From Raineyella sp034933565 (GTDB lineage Bacteria; Actinomycetota; Actinomycetes; Propionibacteriales; Propionibacteriaceae), in the NCBI RefSeq assembly GCF_034933565.1, contig NZ_JAYFNG010000019.1, positions 1 through 64,000 on the forward strand: a stretch of 64,000 nt of DNA. The letters run 5' to 3'. This document shows positions 1 to 8,092 of the stretch, one piece after another (the stretch's first letter is position 1; each line of letters starts with the position of its first letter). Made by a program: the position numbers and the translations under genes. Below the pieces are notes generated by a model. That model had not been told where the DNA came from. It did not search any database and worked only from the letters and a program-made list of their open reading frames with translations.

Positions 1-150
1 CCCCCGGCGCCGTCCGTCGTTCTGTGGTCCGCGCTCCTGCGTCGTTCCCCGGCCCCTCCGCCGAACCGCTGTCGCCCGAGTTGTTCCGGCCATCGTCCGG
101 CCGGCCTTCCGGCGTCGGTCCGGCTCAGGGTCGGTGGCGCCTCGGCCGGC

Positions 151-909
151 TCAGATGACGCTCCAGCCGCCGTCACACATCAGCACGGTGCCGGTGATGT
201 TGGAGGCATCGTCGCTCAGCAGGAAGGTGATGGCGGCCGCGAGTTGGTCGGCGGTCGCCGTCGGGGCCATCATCGCGCCGAGCAACGGAGCGATCACCTC
301 GGTGAAGCCGGTCGTGTCCATCCGGGTCCGGATGTTGGTGGCGACACCGCCGGGCGCGACGCTGTTGCAGCGGATCCCCTTGCGTGCGTAGAAGAGCGAG
401 GTGGACTTCGTCAGACCGATGACCGCGTGCTTCGAGGCGGTGTACGCGACGCCGGCGGCCGAGCCTCGGATGCCGGCCTCCGAGGAGATGTTGACGATGG
501 CACCCGACCCGCGGGCCAGCATCACCGGGATCGCGGCGCGACTCATCCGCATCATCGAGGTCACGTTCACGTCGAAGACCCGCTGCCAGGTGTCGTCGTC
601 GATCTCGGCGACGGTGAGGAAGTCGTCCATGATGCCGGCGTTGTTGACCAGCCCCCACAGTTCGGGGCCGGCCTCGGCGACCACCCGGTCGACGACCGCC
701 TGGTCGGTGATCGATCCCACGACATAGCGGAACCCGGGGCTGCCGAGCTCCTCGGCGACGTCCTTGAGCCGCTCCTCGGACAGGTCGACCCCGACGACGT
801 ACGCCCCCTCGGCGACCGACCGGGTGGCGGTGGCCCTCCCGATGCCGGATCCGGCACCGGTCACGATGATGGTCCGACCGGCGAAGCGATCGGTGATGAC
901 GGCGGACAT
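151..909 (-). CDS. SDR family NAD(P)-dependent oxidoreductase
   Basis: A 252-residue classical short-chain dehydrogenase/reductase. The cofactor motif TGAGSGIG is at residues 17-24, NNAG at 89-92, the catalytic Ser near 142 and the Y156-x3-K160 pair. The C-terminal part carries the usual VAPG and DGG motifs of FabG-like enzymes. I chose the ATG at 909 because GGGAGG lies 5-10 bases before it; the frame stays open upstream to 1029 but that part has no SDR homology. The Asp after the second beta strand (VVGVDLSEE) suggests NAD(H) rather than NADP(H). The substrate cannot be read from the sequence. No linked pathway gene is seen, and the next gene is about 130 bases upstream on the same strand. 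Confidence 0.88.
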   Translation of the reverse strand: MSAVITDRFAGRTIIVTGAGSGIGRATATRSVAEGAYVVGVDLSEERLKDVAEELGSPGFRYVVGSITDQAVVDRVVAEAGPELWGLVNNAGIMDDFLTVAEIDDDTWQRVFDVNVTSMMRMSRAAIPVMLARGSGAIVNISSEAGIRGSAAGVAYTASKHAVIGLTKSTSLFYARKGIRCNSVAPGGVATNIRTRMDTTGFTEVIAPLLGAMMAPTATADQLAAAITFLLSDDASNITGTVLMCDGGWSVI

Positions 910-1039
910 GACAACCTCCCGTGCGAATGTGAGCACGCTGCCCGACAACCACACGGCCGGTACGTCGTACCGCCTGCTGCGACCCGCTTGCGATGACCTG
1001 CCTGTGACGACCCGGCCGCGACGACGCACCGTCTGCTAC

Positions 1040-2038
1040 TCAGTGTAGGACGCCGGTCTCCGTGGCGGACGCGATCCGCGGCACGCCGATGCCGTGCCGG
1101 ACGGTCAGGGCTCCCGGCAGCAGACCGACCTCGAGATCGAGGACGTCGCGGACCACGTCACCGTCCAGCTGGACCGGCAGCGGCGCCGCCGACGTCACCC
1201 GGGCCCGGGCCGTCCGCCCGTACGTGAGGGCCGGGCCCCGGCACGGCCGGCCGGACAGCCCGCTGCGGGCCACCACCAGCCAGTCGAGCGGACTGCGCAA
1301 CGGCAGCTCGAGGGTCTCCAGCATCCCGTCGTCGGGCACCGCCGCGGGGAACACCGCGATCCCGCCGGGGACCCGGGGCAGGTTGCCGAACAGGACGGTC
1401 CAGGTCCGCGCCTTGCGCGGGCAGCCGTCCAGGTCGACGGTGAGGGGCAGCGGGCGGCGCAGCACGTGCCGGATCCCGGCGGCGAAGTAGGCCAGCCAGC
1501 CCAGCCAGCGCTTGAGACGTACGCCGGTGGCGGCGACCGTCTGCGCGTCACGGCCGATCCCGGCCATCACCAGGAAGGCCGACTCGACCGGCCCCCTGTG
1601 TCCGGTACGCATCCGGGCCAGCCCGACGTCCATCCGCAGTTCCGCACCGGTCAGCGCGAGCGCGACGGCGCGCCGTACGTCCCGACGCGGCAGCGCCAGG
1701 TTGCGGGCGACGATGTTGGCGGTCCCGGTCGGGATGATGCCGAGCGGGACACCGGTGCCGGCCAGCACCCGGGCGACCTCACGGACCGTGCCGTCCCCAC
1801 CCGCGACGACGACGAGGTCCACCTGCGCGGCGAGCAGCCGCCGGGCCTGGTCCGCCCCCGGGGAGTCGACGGTCGTGGTGAGGACGGTCGGGGCAGGCGC
1901 GTCCACGTCGGCGAGGGCAGCAGTGAGCTCCTGGCGGGCACGGGCCGCCCGGCGTCCGTGGGGATTGAGGACCAGCCCGACCCGTGGCGCGGCCCCCGGA
2001 TCACCTGCCGGGCGCGTGGGCCCGGCCGGCTCAGTCAC
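1040..2038 (-). CDS. Diacylglycerol kinase-family lipid kinase
   Basis: A 332-residue DAGK/YegS/BmrU-type lipid kinase. The nucleotide-binding loop GGDGT is at residues 80-84 and the second conserved motif PTGTAN at 103-108, followed by the beta-rich C-terminal lobe of the family. It probably phosphorylates diacylglycerol or a related lipid at the inner membrane; the substrate is inferred from the family. The GTG start at 2038 overlaps the stop of the upstream MarR-like gene by 8 bases, so the two are very likely translationally coupled. The frame is open further upstream to 2317, but that stretch is the other gene read out of frame and was excluded. Confidence 0.85.
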   Translation of the reverse strand: MTEPAGPTRPAGDPGAAPRVGLVLNPHGRRAARARQELTAALADVDAPAPTVLTTTVDSPGADQARRLLAAQVDLVVVAGGDGTVREVARVLAGTGVPLGIIPTGTANIVARNLALPRRDVRRAVALALTGAELRMDVGLARMRTGHRGPVESAFLVMAGIGRDAQTVAATGVRLKRWLGWLAYFAAGIRHVLRRPLPLTVDLDGCPRKARTWTVLFGNLPRVPGGIAVFPAAVPDDGMLETLELPLRSPLDWLVVARSGLSGRPCRGPALTYGRTARARVTSAAPLPVQLDGDVVRDVLDLEVGLLPGALTVRHGIGVPRIASATETGVLH

Positions 2039-2465
2039 TCCGGGGCAGACCTGCGGCCAGGTTGTCGCACATCCGCCGCAGGGTGTCGACCGTGGTCCGG
2101 TAGTCCGCATCACTGATGTCGCGGCCGAGGTCCTCCCGGACCCGCTCGACGTGTCCGTGGACCTCGTCGTGCACCGACACCCCGGCCGGAGTGAGCGAGA
2201 GCAGGCCGCCGTCGTCGCCGATCCAGCCGCGGCCGTCGAGGGCCTCCAGGGCGTCCTCGAGGGAATCGTCCTCGTCGCAGCGGAAGGCCCCCAGGGTCTC
2301 GCGCAGACTCGCGACACTCCGGGCGCCCCAGGTCAGGGTGCTGAGCACCTGCCACTGTCGCCGGGTCACATCGTCGTCGTGAAGGGCCTGCTCGAACGCC
2401 TGGTTGATCAGGGAGTCGAGATGCTTGGCCCAGTAGCCGATCGGCCGCTCCTGCTGTTCCCGCAT
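2031..2465 (-). CDS. MarR-like winged-helix transcriptional regulator
   Basis: A 144-residue protein with a MarR/PadR-like winged-helix region: VTRRQWQVLSTLTWG around residues 33-47 would be the first DNA-binding helices, and GWIGDDGGLLSLTPAG at 81-96 the beta wing. It is acidic and has helical ends suited to dimerisation. It is co-oriented with, and overlaps by 8 bases, the lipid kinase gene downstream, so it may control its own small operon. The start at 2465 is preceded by a TACCGT box 6 bases upstream and no Shine-Dalgarno, consistent with a leaderless mRNA. No effector can be proposed. The regulator call rests on fold-level motifs, so it is less secure than that of its neighbour. Confidence 0.7.
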   Translation of the reverse strand: MREQQERPIGYWAKHLDSLINQAFEQALHDDDVTRRQWQVLSTLTWGARSVASLRETLGAFRCDEDDSLEDALEALDGRGWIGDDGGLLSLTPAGVSVHDEVHGHVERVREDLGRDISDADYRTTVDTLRRMCDNLAAGLPRSD

Positions 2466-2537
2466 ACCCTCACGGTAGTCGCCCGGACCGGTCGCCGACC
2501 ATGACTTCGGCGTCGCGGTCGGATCCGCGCCGATCCG

Positions 2538-3344
2538 TCAGCGAGGCATCCGGCGCCACACCGCCCGGGGCACGTACGGTGCGACCGAGAACATCACCCG
2601 CAACTGCCAGGGGATCCACAGGTCCACCCCGCTCCCCCGGGCGAGGCGCGCGACGACCGCGTCGGCCACCCGGTCGGGGGTGCTGGCGAAGATCGCCGGG
2701 GCCATCCCGGCGGTCATCCGGCCGATCACGAAGCCCGGGCGGGCGATGACGAGGTGGACCCCGGTGCCGTGCAGCGCATCGGCCAGTCCGGAGGCGAAGC
2801 CGTCGAGACCGGCCTTGGCGGAGCCGTAGACGTAGTTGGCGCGGCGCACCCGGACCCCGGCGACGGACGAGAAGGCGACCAGGGCGCCGGACCGGCGCGC
2901 CCGCATCCGGTCGGCGAGCACGGTCAGCAGGCTCGCCTGGGCGACGAAGTCGGTGTGCAGGATCCGCACCACCTCGCCGGCGTCGGACTCGGCACGGGTC
3001 TGGTCGCCGAGGATCCCGAACGCCAGCACCGCGACCCCGATCGGACCGGCTTCGCGTTCGATCCGGTCGACCAGGCCCGGATGGGCGGCCGTGTCGTCGG
3101 CGTCGAAGTCGACGATCCGTACGTCGGCGGCACCGGCGTCCAGGCACTGCTGTCGTGGATCGCTCAGGTCGCCGGGCCGGGCGGCCAGCACGACCGTACG
3201 TCCCGGGGCGAGACGCCGGGCGACGGCCAGCCCGATCTCGCTGCGGCCGCCGAAGACGACCAGGCAGCCGGCCGGGACGGACGTGGCGGCCGGGACCGGT
3301 GTGCCGGCGGTGTCGGACGGGGGCTCGGTGTCGGCTCGATCCAT
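2538..3344 (-). CDS. DprE2-like SDR (decaprenylphosphoryl-2-keto-ribose reductase family)
   Basis: A 268-residue SDR with a variant cofactor motif GGRSEIG at residues 32-38, tandem SS at 159-160 and Y173-x3-K177 inside YVYGSAKAGLDGF. The SEIG loop and the VRRANYVYGSAKAGLDGF region closely match DprE2, which with the flavoenzyme DprE1 makes decaprenylphosphoryl-arabinose in mycolata. DprE1 is not in this window, so the exact reaction is inferred, and other actinobacterial SDRs share these motifs. The first 25 residues are a low-complexity Pro/Thr/Ala extension. The ATG at 3344 lies 6 bases after a TAGGCT box (3351-3356, minus strand), suggesting leaderless transcription. Confidence 0.7.
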   Translation of the reverse strand: MDRADTEPPSDTAGTPVPAATSVPAGCLVVFGGRSEIGLAVARRLAPGRTVVLAARPGDLSDPRQQCLDAGAADVRIVDFDADDTAAHPGLVDRIEREAGPIGVAVLAFGILGDQTRAESDAGEVVRILHTDFVAQASLLTVLADRMRARRSGALVAFSSVAGVRVRRANYVYGSAKAGLDGFASGLADALHGTGVHLVIARPGFVIGRMTAGMAPAIFASTPDRVADAVVARLARGSGVDLWIPWQLRVMFSVAPYVPRAVWRRMPR

Positions 3345-3516
3345 CCGGGCAGCCTACGCCCGCGCTCTGCCACCCCGGTGGCACGCACGGCTGTTCCTGT
3401 CCGGGGCCGACCGACACAGTGCCGACCTCTGCCAGCCAGGTGGCACGCGGGACTGTTGCGACCGCGGTCCAGGGGCGAAGATGTCCTCGCACATCGGCAT
3501 CGGGAGGAGGTCCCAC

Positions 3517-4314
3517 GTGCGCACCAGAATGGCCGACTATCTGCTCGAGGTGGCCGGCGCCCGGCGGACCCCCGAGCTCAACCGCCACCTCGCCCTGCTG
3601 CTGGCGTTGGTGGCCGGCATCCTCAACTCGGTGGGCTTCGTGGCGGTCAGTGTCTACACCTCGCACATGACCGGGCTCACCGCCACGGTCGCCGACGCGA
3701 TCGTGCTGTGGCGCCCGGCGGTGGTGCTGAGCGGTGTGATCGCCATCGCCTCGTTCGTGGCCGGGGCGATGGGCTGCGCGCTGATCTTCAACTGGGGCCG
3801 GCGCCGTGGGCTGCACAGCCGCTACGCGAATGTGCTGCTGGTCGAGGGCGGGATGATGCTGCTGTTCGGGCTGCTGGCCGAGGCGCTCACCTGGGAGTAC
3901 CGCCACCTGGTGTTCATCGCGGTGCTCTGCTTCACGATGGGCCTGCAGAACGCCACCATCACCAAGATCTCCGGTGCCACGATCCGGACCACGCACGTCA
4001 CCGGCATGGTCACCGACATCGGCATCGAACTCGGCAAGATGGCCTACCGCAACCGGCTCGCCGATGCGGATCCGGTCGTCGGGGACCGGACCAAGCTGAC
4101 CATGCACGCCTCGCTGGTCGGGTTGTTCTTCCTCGGTGGGATGATCGGCGCAGCGGGCTACCTGTGGATCGGTTTCGTCTTCCTGGTGCCGACCGCGCTG
4201 GTGCTGCTGGTGGCGACGTACCGCCCGCTCGCCGACGACGTCCGGACCGCCCTCCTCGCCCGTCGCCGCGCCGGAGCAGCGGATCTGAGCAGCGGTCCTG
4301 ATCGCCGCCGCTGA
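3517..4314 (+). CDS. YoaK/DUF1275 family integral membrane protein
   Basis: A 265-residue protein with about six hydrophobic segments and the DUF1275 hallmarks: an N-terminal AGILNSVGFVAV segment, SHMTG and a central MGLQNA motif followed by THVTGMVTDIG. The family occurs widely in bacteria and is annotated only as a membrane protein of unknown, possibly transport-related, role. The start is the GTG at 3517, with GGGAGGAGG 6 bases upstream; an ATG at 3481 is in frame but lacks a ribosome site. The last codons and the stop lie inside a degenerate repeat that continues downstream to about 4380 (see repeat entry). Confidence 0.8.
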   Translation: MRTRMADYLLEVAGARRTPELNRHLALLLALVAGILNSVGFVAVSVYTSHMTGLTATVADAIVLWRPAVVLSGVIAIASFVAGAMGCALIFNWGRRRGLHSRYANVLLVEGGMMLLFGLLAEALTWEYRHLVFIAVLCFTMGLQNATITKISGATIRTTHVTGMVTDIGIELGKMAYRNRLADADPVVGDRTKLTMHASLVGLFFLGGMIGAAGYLWIGFVFLVPTALVLLVATYRPLADDVRTALLARRRAGAADLSSGPDRRR

Positions 4315-4382
4315 TCAGCGGGGCGTGACCAGCGGTCCTGATCAGTGGACCCGGCTGCCGATCGGTCCTGAGCAGCGGACCC
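4290..4382. repeat. Degenerate repeat spanning the DUF1275 gene stop codon
   Basis: CAGCGGTCCTGATC occurs at 4290-4303 (inside the coding region) and again at 4330-4343. Variants (GATCAGCGG, GATCGGTCCTGAGCAGCGG) follow to about 4380. The stop codon at 4312-4314 lies within the array. Confidence 0.75.
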
Positions 4383-4427
4383 GACGTTCCTGTGCCGCCC
4401 CGGGGACTCCGCGGCCGGCGCCTCGGC

Positions 4428-5282
4428 TCACTTCAGCAGCCGGTCCATCCGCCGGTCGCTGAGCCGGCGTCCACCGGTCTGGCAGGACGGACAGTACTGC
4501 AGCGACTTCTCGGCGAACGACACCTCGGCGATGTCGGTGCCGCACACCGGGCAGGGCAGGCCGGTGCGGGCGTGCACCCGGTAGCCGGCGTGCTTGACGT
4601 CCTTGATCCGGTCCAGGCGCTGGCCCGCCAGCGCCGCCGCGGCGCGCCCGAGCACCTCGGCGATCGCCGCGTGCAGCCGGGTGACCTCCTCGGCGTCGAG
4701 GGTCCTGGCGGTGGCGTACGGGGACAGTCGCGCGGCATGCAGGATGTCGTCGGAGAACCCGTTGCCGAGGCCGGCCATCACCGACTGCTGGGTCAGCACG
4801 GTCTTCAGCCGCGACGAGGAGCCGGCCAGGATCGCGGCCAGGTCCTCGACGGACAGCCCACCCGCCTCCGGCCCGAGGGTCGCGATCTCGGGCAGTGACT
4901 CCGGGTCGGCGGTGACGTACGCGGCGACCCCCTTCTTGGTGCCGGCCTCGGTCACGTCGAACGACGCCCCGTCGTCCAGCACGACACGCAGGGCCAATGG
5001 GCTGCGGCCGGGCCGCACCGGGGTCTTCGGGTTCGTCGTGTGCCAGCGCAGCCAACCGGCCCGGGCGAGGTGCACCGCCAGGTGGAGGTCCTCGCAGCCG
5101 ATCAGCAGGAACTTGCCGCGCCGGCCGACCTCGGTGATCCGCTTGCCGGCCAGGGCACTGAGCGGCGGCTCCGCCGTCTTCAGCACGGAGAACGAGGCGA
5201 GGTCGACGCGCTCGATCACCCGGCCCGCGGCGTGATCACGCAGTAAGGCGGCAGCGGCATCCAGCTCGGGAGCTTCCGGCAT
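4428..5282 (-). CDS. Fpg/Nei family DNA glycosylase
   Basis: A 284-residue base-excision repair glycosylase/AP lyase. The catalytic N-terminal Pro2 and Glu3, Lys57, the helix-two-turn-helix motif GLGNGFSDDIL (171-181) and a C-terminal four-cysteine zinc finger (C244, C247, C264, C267) are all present. Together they indicate an active enzyme that excises oxidised bases. The first residues, MPEAPEL, are closer to the actinobacterial Nei/Fpg-like paralogues than to the MPELPEVE of canonical MutM, so I give no gene symbol. The start at 5282 lies 6 bases after CATAAT on the minus strand. The neighbours are unrelated. Confidence 0.88.
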   Translation of the reverse strand: MPEAPELDAAAALLRDHAAGRVIERVDLASFSVLKTAEPPLSALAGKRITEVGRRGKFLLIGCEDLHLAVHLARAGWLRWHTTNPKTPVRPGRSPLALRVVLDDGASFDVTEAGTKKGVAAYVTADPESLPEIATLGPEAGGLSVEDLAAILAGSSSRLKTVLTQQSVMAGLGNGFSDDILHAARLSPYATARTLDAEEVTRLHAAIAEVLGRAAAALAGQRLDRIKDVKHAGYRVHARTGLPCPVCGTDIAEVSFAEKSLQYCPSCQTGGRRLSDRRMDRLLK

Positions 5283-5317
5283 GCGGCCATTATGTCCCAG
5301 GGGATCGTGTCCCGGGC

Positions 5318-5361
5318 GTCACCGGAAGCCACCCCGGTCACCGGATGCCACCCCGGTCACG
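5318..5361. repeat. 19-bp tandem repeat between divergent genes
   Basis: GTCACCGGAAGCCACCCCG is followed immediately by GTCACCGGATGCCACCCCG (one mismatch) and a third partial GTCACGG. It lies in the 188-base gap between the glycosylase and methyltransferase genes; I see nothing else in that gap. Confidence 0.8.
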
Positions 5362-5470
5362 GCAGGCAGGTGGTGATCGGACGACCGGCTGTTGTCCGGC
5401 CCCGACAGTCGCCCGTACGCTGGTCGTGAGGACCCGGCGCCACGCCGGGCAACGACCCGGAGCGGATCTC

Positions 5471-6052
5471 GTGAGCAAGCCGGCAACGGTCTCCGACATC
5501 ATGCGGGTGATGCGGGAACTCGGCCGCACCCCGTTCCTTCCCGAGGGTGCGCAACCGTACGCGGACGTCGACCTGCCGCTGCCGATCGGGCATGGCCAGA
5601 CGAACTCCCAGCCGTCCACCGTGGTGGCGATGCTCGAGCTGCTGGAGGTCGGCGCCGGCATGCGGGTGCTCGATGTGGGGGCCGGTTCGGGCTGGACCAC
5701 CGCGATCCTGGCCCGTCTGGTCGGCCCGGCCGGCCGGGTGCTCGGCGTGGAGCGGATCGCCGATCTCACCCGACGGGCCACCACGACCCTGGCGGGGCTG
5801 GATCTGCCCTGGGCCGAGATCCGTCAGGCGGTGCCCGGCGTCCTCGGCCTGCCCGACGAGGGACCGTACGACCGGATCCTCGTCTCGGCGGAGGCGTCGG
5901 AGATCCCCGGCGACCTGGTCGAGCAGCTGGCCCCGGGCGGCATCATGGTCATCCCCGTCCGCTCGGTGATGCACCGGGTGTGCCGCAGCCCGACCGGGAC
6001 GGTCGAGGACTCCAGGCACGGGCTCTACTCCTTCGTACCGCTGATCCGGTAG
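5471..6052 (+). CDS. Protein-L-isoaspartate O-methyltransferase-like (PCMT family)
   Basis: A 193-residue SAM-dependent methyltransferase. It has the PCMT-like substrate-loop segment GHGQTNSQPSTVVAML (residues 41-56) and SAM motif I VLDVGAGSGWTTAIL (67-80). The family repairs L-isoaspartyl residues in aged proteins. The Asn in QTNSQP (usually Ile) and the short C-terminus make this a PCMT-like member whose substrate is not proven. The start is the GTG at 5471 with GGAGCGG upstream. The coding end (GATCCGGTAG) is the first unit of a degenerate repeat that continues through 6155. Confidence 0.75.
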   Translation: MSKPATVSDIMRVMRELGRTPFLPEGAQPYADVDLPLPIGHGQTNSQPSTVVAMLELLEVGAGMRVLDVGAGSGWTTAILARLVGPAGRVLGVERIADLTRRATTTLAGLDLPWAEIRQAVPGVLGLPDEGPYDRILVSAEASEIPGDLVEQLAPGGIMVIPVRSVMHRVCRSPTGTVEDSRHGLYSFVPLIR

Positions 6053-6155
6053 TCGTCTCTCCGCACCACCGTTCCGGTAGCACCTCGCGCACCGCCGATC
6101 CGGTGGCACCCGCGCCGCTGATCCGCCAGCACCCCGCGTACCCAGATCCGGTGAC
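6043..6155. repeat. Degenerate about 24-bp repeat overlapping the PCMT stop codon
   Basis: Units built on the core GATCCGGTGGCACC: GATCCGGTAG at the coding end (6043), then GTTCCGGTAGCACC, GATCCGGTGGCACC, GATCCGCCAGCACC and GATCCGGTGACGG. The array fills the gap up to the nicotinamidase promoter. Confidence 0.75.
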
Positions 6156-6179
6156 GGCCTGCCATCCGGCGGCCCGACC

Positions 6180-6185
6180 TACACT
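6180..6185 (+). promoter_or_regulatory. -10 box of a leaderless pncA promoter
   Basis: TACACT ends 6 bases before the ATG at 6192, with no Shine-Dalgarno between, so transcription would begin at or next to the start codon. Confidence 0.55.
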
Positions 6186-6191
6186 CCAGGT

Positions 6192-6773
6192 ATGTCAGCC
6201 ACGGCGTTCCTCATCGTCGACGCCCAGAACGATTTCACCGAGGGCGGTTCCCTCGGCGTGGCCGGTGCCACGGCGGCGTACGAGCACATGCGGGCCCACC
6301 TGGCGGCGCATGCCGCCGACTATGCCGTCCTGGTCACCACCCAGGACTGGCACATCGACCCCGGCGCGCACTGGTCCACGACGCCCGACTACGTCGACAG
6401 CTGGCCGGTGCACTGCCGGGCCGACAGCCGGGGCGCGGAGCTGGCGCCGCTGGTCGAGAGCATGCTCGCCGAGCACCCCGACCTGCCGCGGCTGCAGGTC
6501 CGCAAGGGTCAGCACCGGGCGGCCTACTCCGGGTTCGAGGGCACCGTCCCCGGCACGGACCGACCGCTGGCCGCGGCCCTGCGGGAGCACGGCATCACCG
6601 ACCTGACCGTGGTCGGGGTCGCCACCGACCACTGCGTCCGGGCCACCGTCCTCGACGCGCTGACCGAGGGGTTCGACGTCACCGTCCTGACCGACCAGAT
6701 CGCCGCGGTCGACCCGACGCGCGGCAGCTCGGCCCTCAGCGAGATGGCACGGGCCGGCGCCGTACTGCGCTGA
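6192..6773 (+). CDS. pncA: Nicotinamidase / cysteine hydrolase
   Basis: A 193-residue isochorismatase-fold amidase. The triad is Asp10 (VDAQNDF), Lys105 and Cys148 (VGVATDHCVR). The metal ligands expected in PncA appear at Asp52, His54, His60 and His74. It should convert nicotinamide to nicotinate for NAD salvage in the cytoplasm, and would also activate pyrazinamide if like mycobacterial PncA. Its last 38 bases overlap the 3' end of the convergent TDT transporter gene. The ATG at 6192 sits at the expected transcription start of a TACACT promoter. Confidence 0.87.
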   Translation: MSATAFLIVDAQNDFTEGGSLGVAGATAAYEHMRAHLAAHAADYAVLVTTQDWHIDPGAHWSTTPDYVDSWPVHCRADSRGAELAPLVESMLAEHPDLPRLQVRKGQHRAAYSGFEGTVPGTDRPLAAALREHGITDLTVVGVATDHCVRATVLDALTEGFDVTVLTDQIAAVDPTRGSSALSEMARAGAVLR

Positions 6774-7776
6774 CCCACGACGCCACCATCGCCACGAACG
6801 CGGCGCTCCACGCCGCGACGGCCACCCACATCCAGGTCGTGCCGATCCACTCCACGATCGGCAGCCGGTCGGCCCGGCCGAGGTACATCCCGGCCACCCC
6901 GTACATCCCGAGCGGGAAGACGATGCTCCACCAGGCGGGGGTGTAGTGCAGCGGGTCGCGGTGCACCACGTGGCGCCAGACGCCCGCCCCGACGAGGGCC
7001 GGGATCAGCCAGGTGGCGAAGCACCACATCAGCACCGCCAGCCCCGCGACCAGGCCACGGACCGCGTCCACCATCGGGGCGCTGTCCATCTCGACGATCC
7101 GTGCCCCGGCGACCACCGTGATGGCGACCGCCCCCATGGAGATCCAGTAGGCCGGATCCATCTCGTGCGGCTCCAGCGGGTAGACCAGCAGTCGCAGCGA
7201 CAGGAACAGCGCGGTCGCCGCGTACAGCATGACGCCCACCGACCAGGACAGCACCGCCACGATCGCCAGCCACTGCCGGGCGGCGGGGAAGTGCGGTTCG
7301 AGGGTCGCGGACGCGACCGCGACCGACTGGCTGGCGACCACCCAGACCAGCCACGACCCATTGGCGGAGCGGATGATCGGCCGCTGCGGGTTGCCGAGCA
7401 CGACCGCTGCGGGGACGGCGTAGCCGAGGATCGCCCAGACGGTCGCCGCCACCGCGAGCAGCACGGCCCCCGGCCCCACCGGACCGTGGCCGGCGATCGC
7501 GACGGCGAGCACATCGGTGGCGGCCACGAAGGTGAAGAACTGGAAACCGGTGCGCGGGTTGCGGACGTCCGCGGCCATCGCCGACCGGTGCCGGGCCAGC
7601 CGGACCAGATTGAGGGCCACCAGCGTCACGTACGCCACCGACGCGAGCCCCAGCAGCAGGAGCGAGGCGACCGCCCAGCCGCGCTGGGCACAGCCGACCG
7701 AGACGATGCCGCTGGCCATCACCAGGGCGAAGTACCCCGGTGAGAGATGCTCGAGCGGGGAGGCCTGGCCGGTCAT
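6736..7776 (-). CDS. TDT/SLAC1-type membrane transporter (TehA-like)
   Basis: A 346-residue protein with about ten hydrophobic helices and TDT-family signatures: an N-terminal SPGYFALVMASGIVSVG and a late WWSIVFPLGMYG segment. The family exports tellurite, C4-dicarboxylates or sulfite, or conducts anions (SLAC1); the substrate here is open. The start at 7776 has GGAAGGAGCC just upstream; the longer open frame to 8133 is repetitive and not homologous. It diverges from the RIC gene across a 316-base region holding a CRP/FNR-type palindrome, so co-regulation is possible. Its 3' end overlaps pncA by 38 bases. Confidence 0.82.
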   Translation of the reverse strand: MTGQASPLEHLSPGYFALVMASGIVSVGCAQRGWAVASLLLLGLASVAYVTLVALNLVRLARHRSAMAADVRNPRTGFQFFTFVAATDVLAVAIAGHGPVGPGAVLLAVAATVWAILGYAVPAAVVLGNPQRPIIRSANGSWLVWVVASQSVAVASATLEPHFPAARQWLAIVAVLSWSVGVMLYAATALFLSLRLLVYPLEPHEMDPAYWISMGAVAITVVAGARIVEMDSAPMVDAVRGLVAGLAVLMWCFATWLIPALVGAGVWRHVVHRDPLHYTPAWWSIVFPLGMYGVAGMYLGRADRLPIVEWIGTTWMWVAVAAWSAAFVAMVASWVSAVRRRPVPSR

Positions 7777-7892
7777 CACGGCTCCTTCCGGGCGGAGGTG
7801 CGGACACTCCGGCGGCTGCTGGGCCGACCGGATGTGAGTCATCGTGGCACACCGGGACCGTGCCCATGGCCGAGCCCGGCGGCTGTGCCGTG

Positions 7893-7953
7893 TGGGCGTC
7901 GCGGACCGCGGCCGAATGGGCGTCACGGACCGCGGCCGAGTGGGCGTCACGGA
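7893..7953. repeat. 24-bp direct repeat, 2.5 copies, in the TDT-RIC divergent region
   Basis: Two copies of a 24-bp unit (TGGGCGTC-[G/A]-CGGACCGCGGCCGA-[A/G], 7893-7916 and 7917-7940) and a 13-bp third copy. It lies 28 bases upstream of the palindrome at 7981. It is the only notable content of 7777-7980. Confidence 0.85.
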
Positions 7954-7980
7954 GCACAGTCGGGGCACGACGAAGCGCGC

Positions 7981-7994
7981 TTGACGTACGTCAA
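7981..7994. promoter_or_regulatory. CRP/FNR-family operator (perfect palindrome)
   Basis: TTGACGTACGTCAA is a perfect 14-bp palindrome matching the TTGAC-N4-GTCAA form bound by CRP/FNR-superfamily regulators, including NO-sensing DNR/NNR types. Its centre (7987.5) lies 41.5 bases before the start site predicted from the TACGGT box at 8017-8022. That is the classic class II activation geometry. The target gene encodes a nitrosative-stress Fe-S repair protein. The regulator itself is not in this window. Confidence 0.65.
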
Positions 7995-8016
7995 GGACCA
8001 CGACGGGGCAGGTCCG

Positions 8017-8022
8017 TACGGT
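8017..8022 (+). promoter_or_regulatory. Predicted -10 box of the RIC gene
   Basis: TACGGT fits TANNNT and predicts a start near 8029, leaving a 64-base leader before the ATG at 8093. No good -35 element is visible, as expected if an activator bound at 7981-7994 replaces it. Confidence 0.45.
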
Positions 8023-8092
8023 CGAGGGTGTCCGGACGCCGATGATGCGGACCGGGCACCTCCCCCGACCTGATCGCAGAAACGGATGGACC

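Noticed and set aside
1..150. Possible 3' part of a gene entering from the left
   Set aside because: One plus-strand frame is open, but it continues antisense through the SDR gene and shows no family; the stretch looks like a GC-rich spacer with a repeated GAGCCGG motif.
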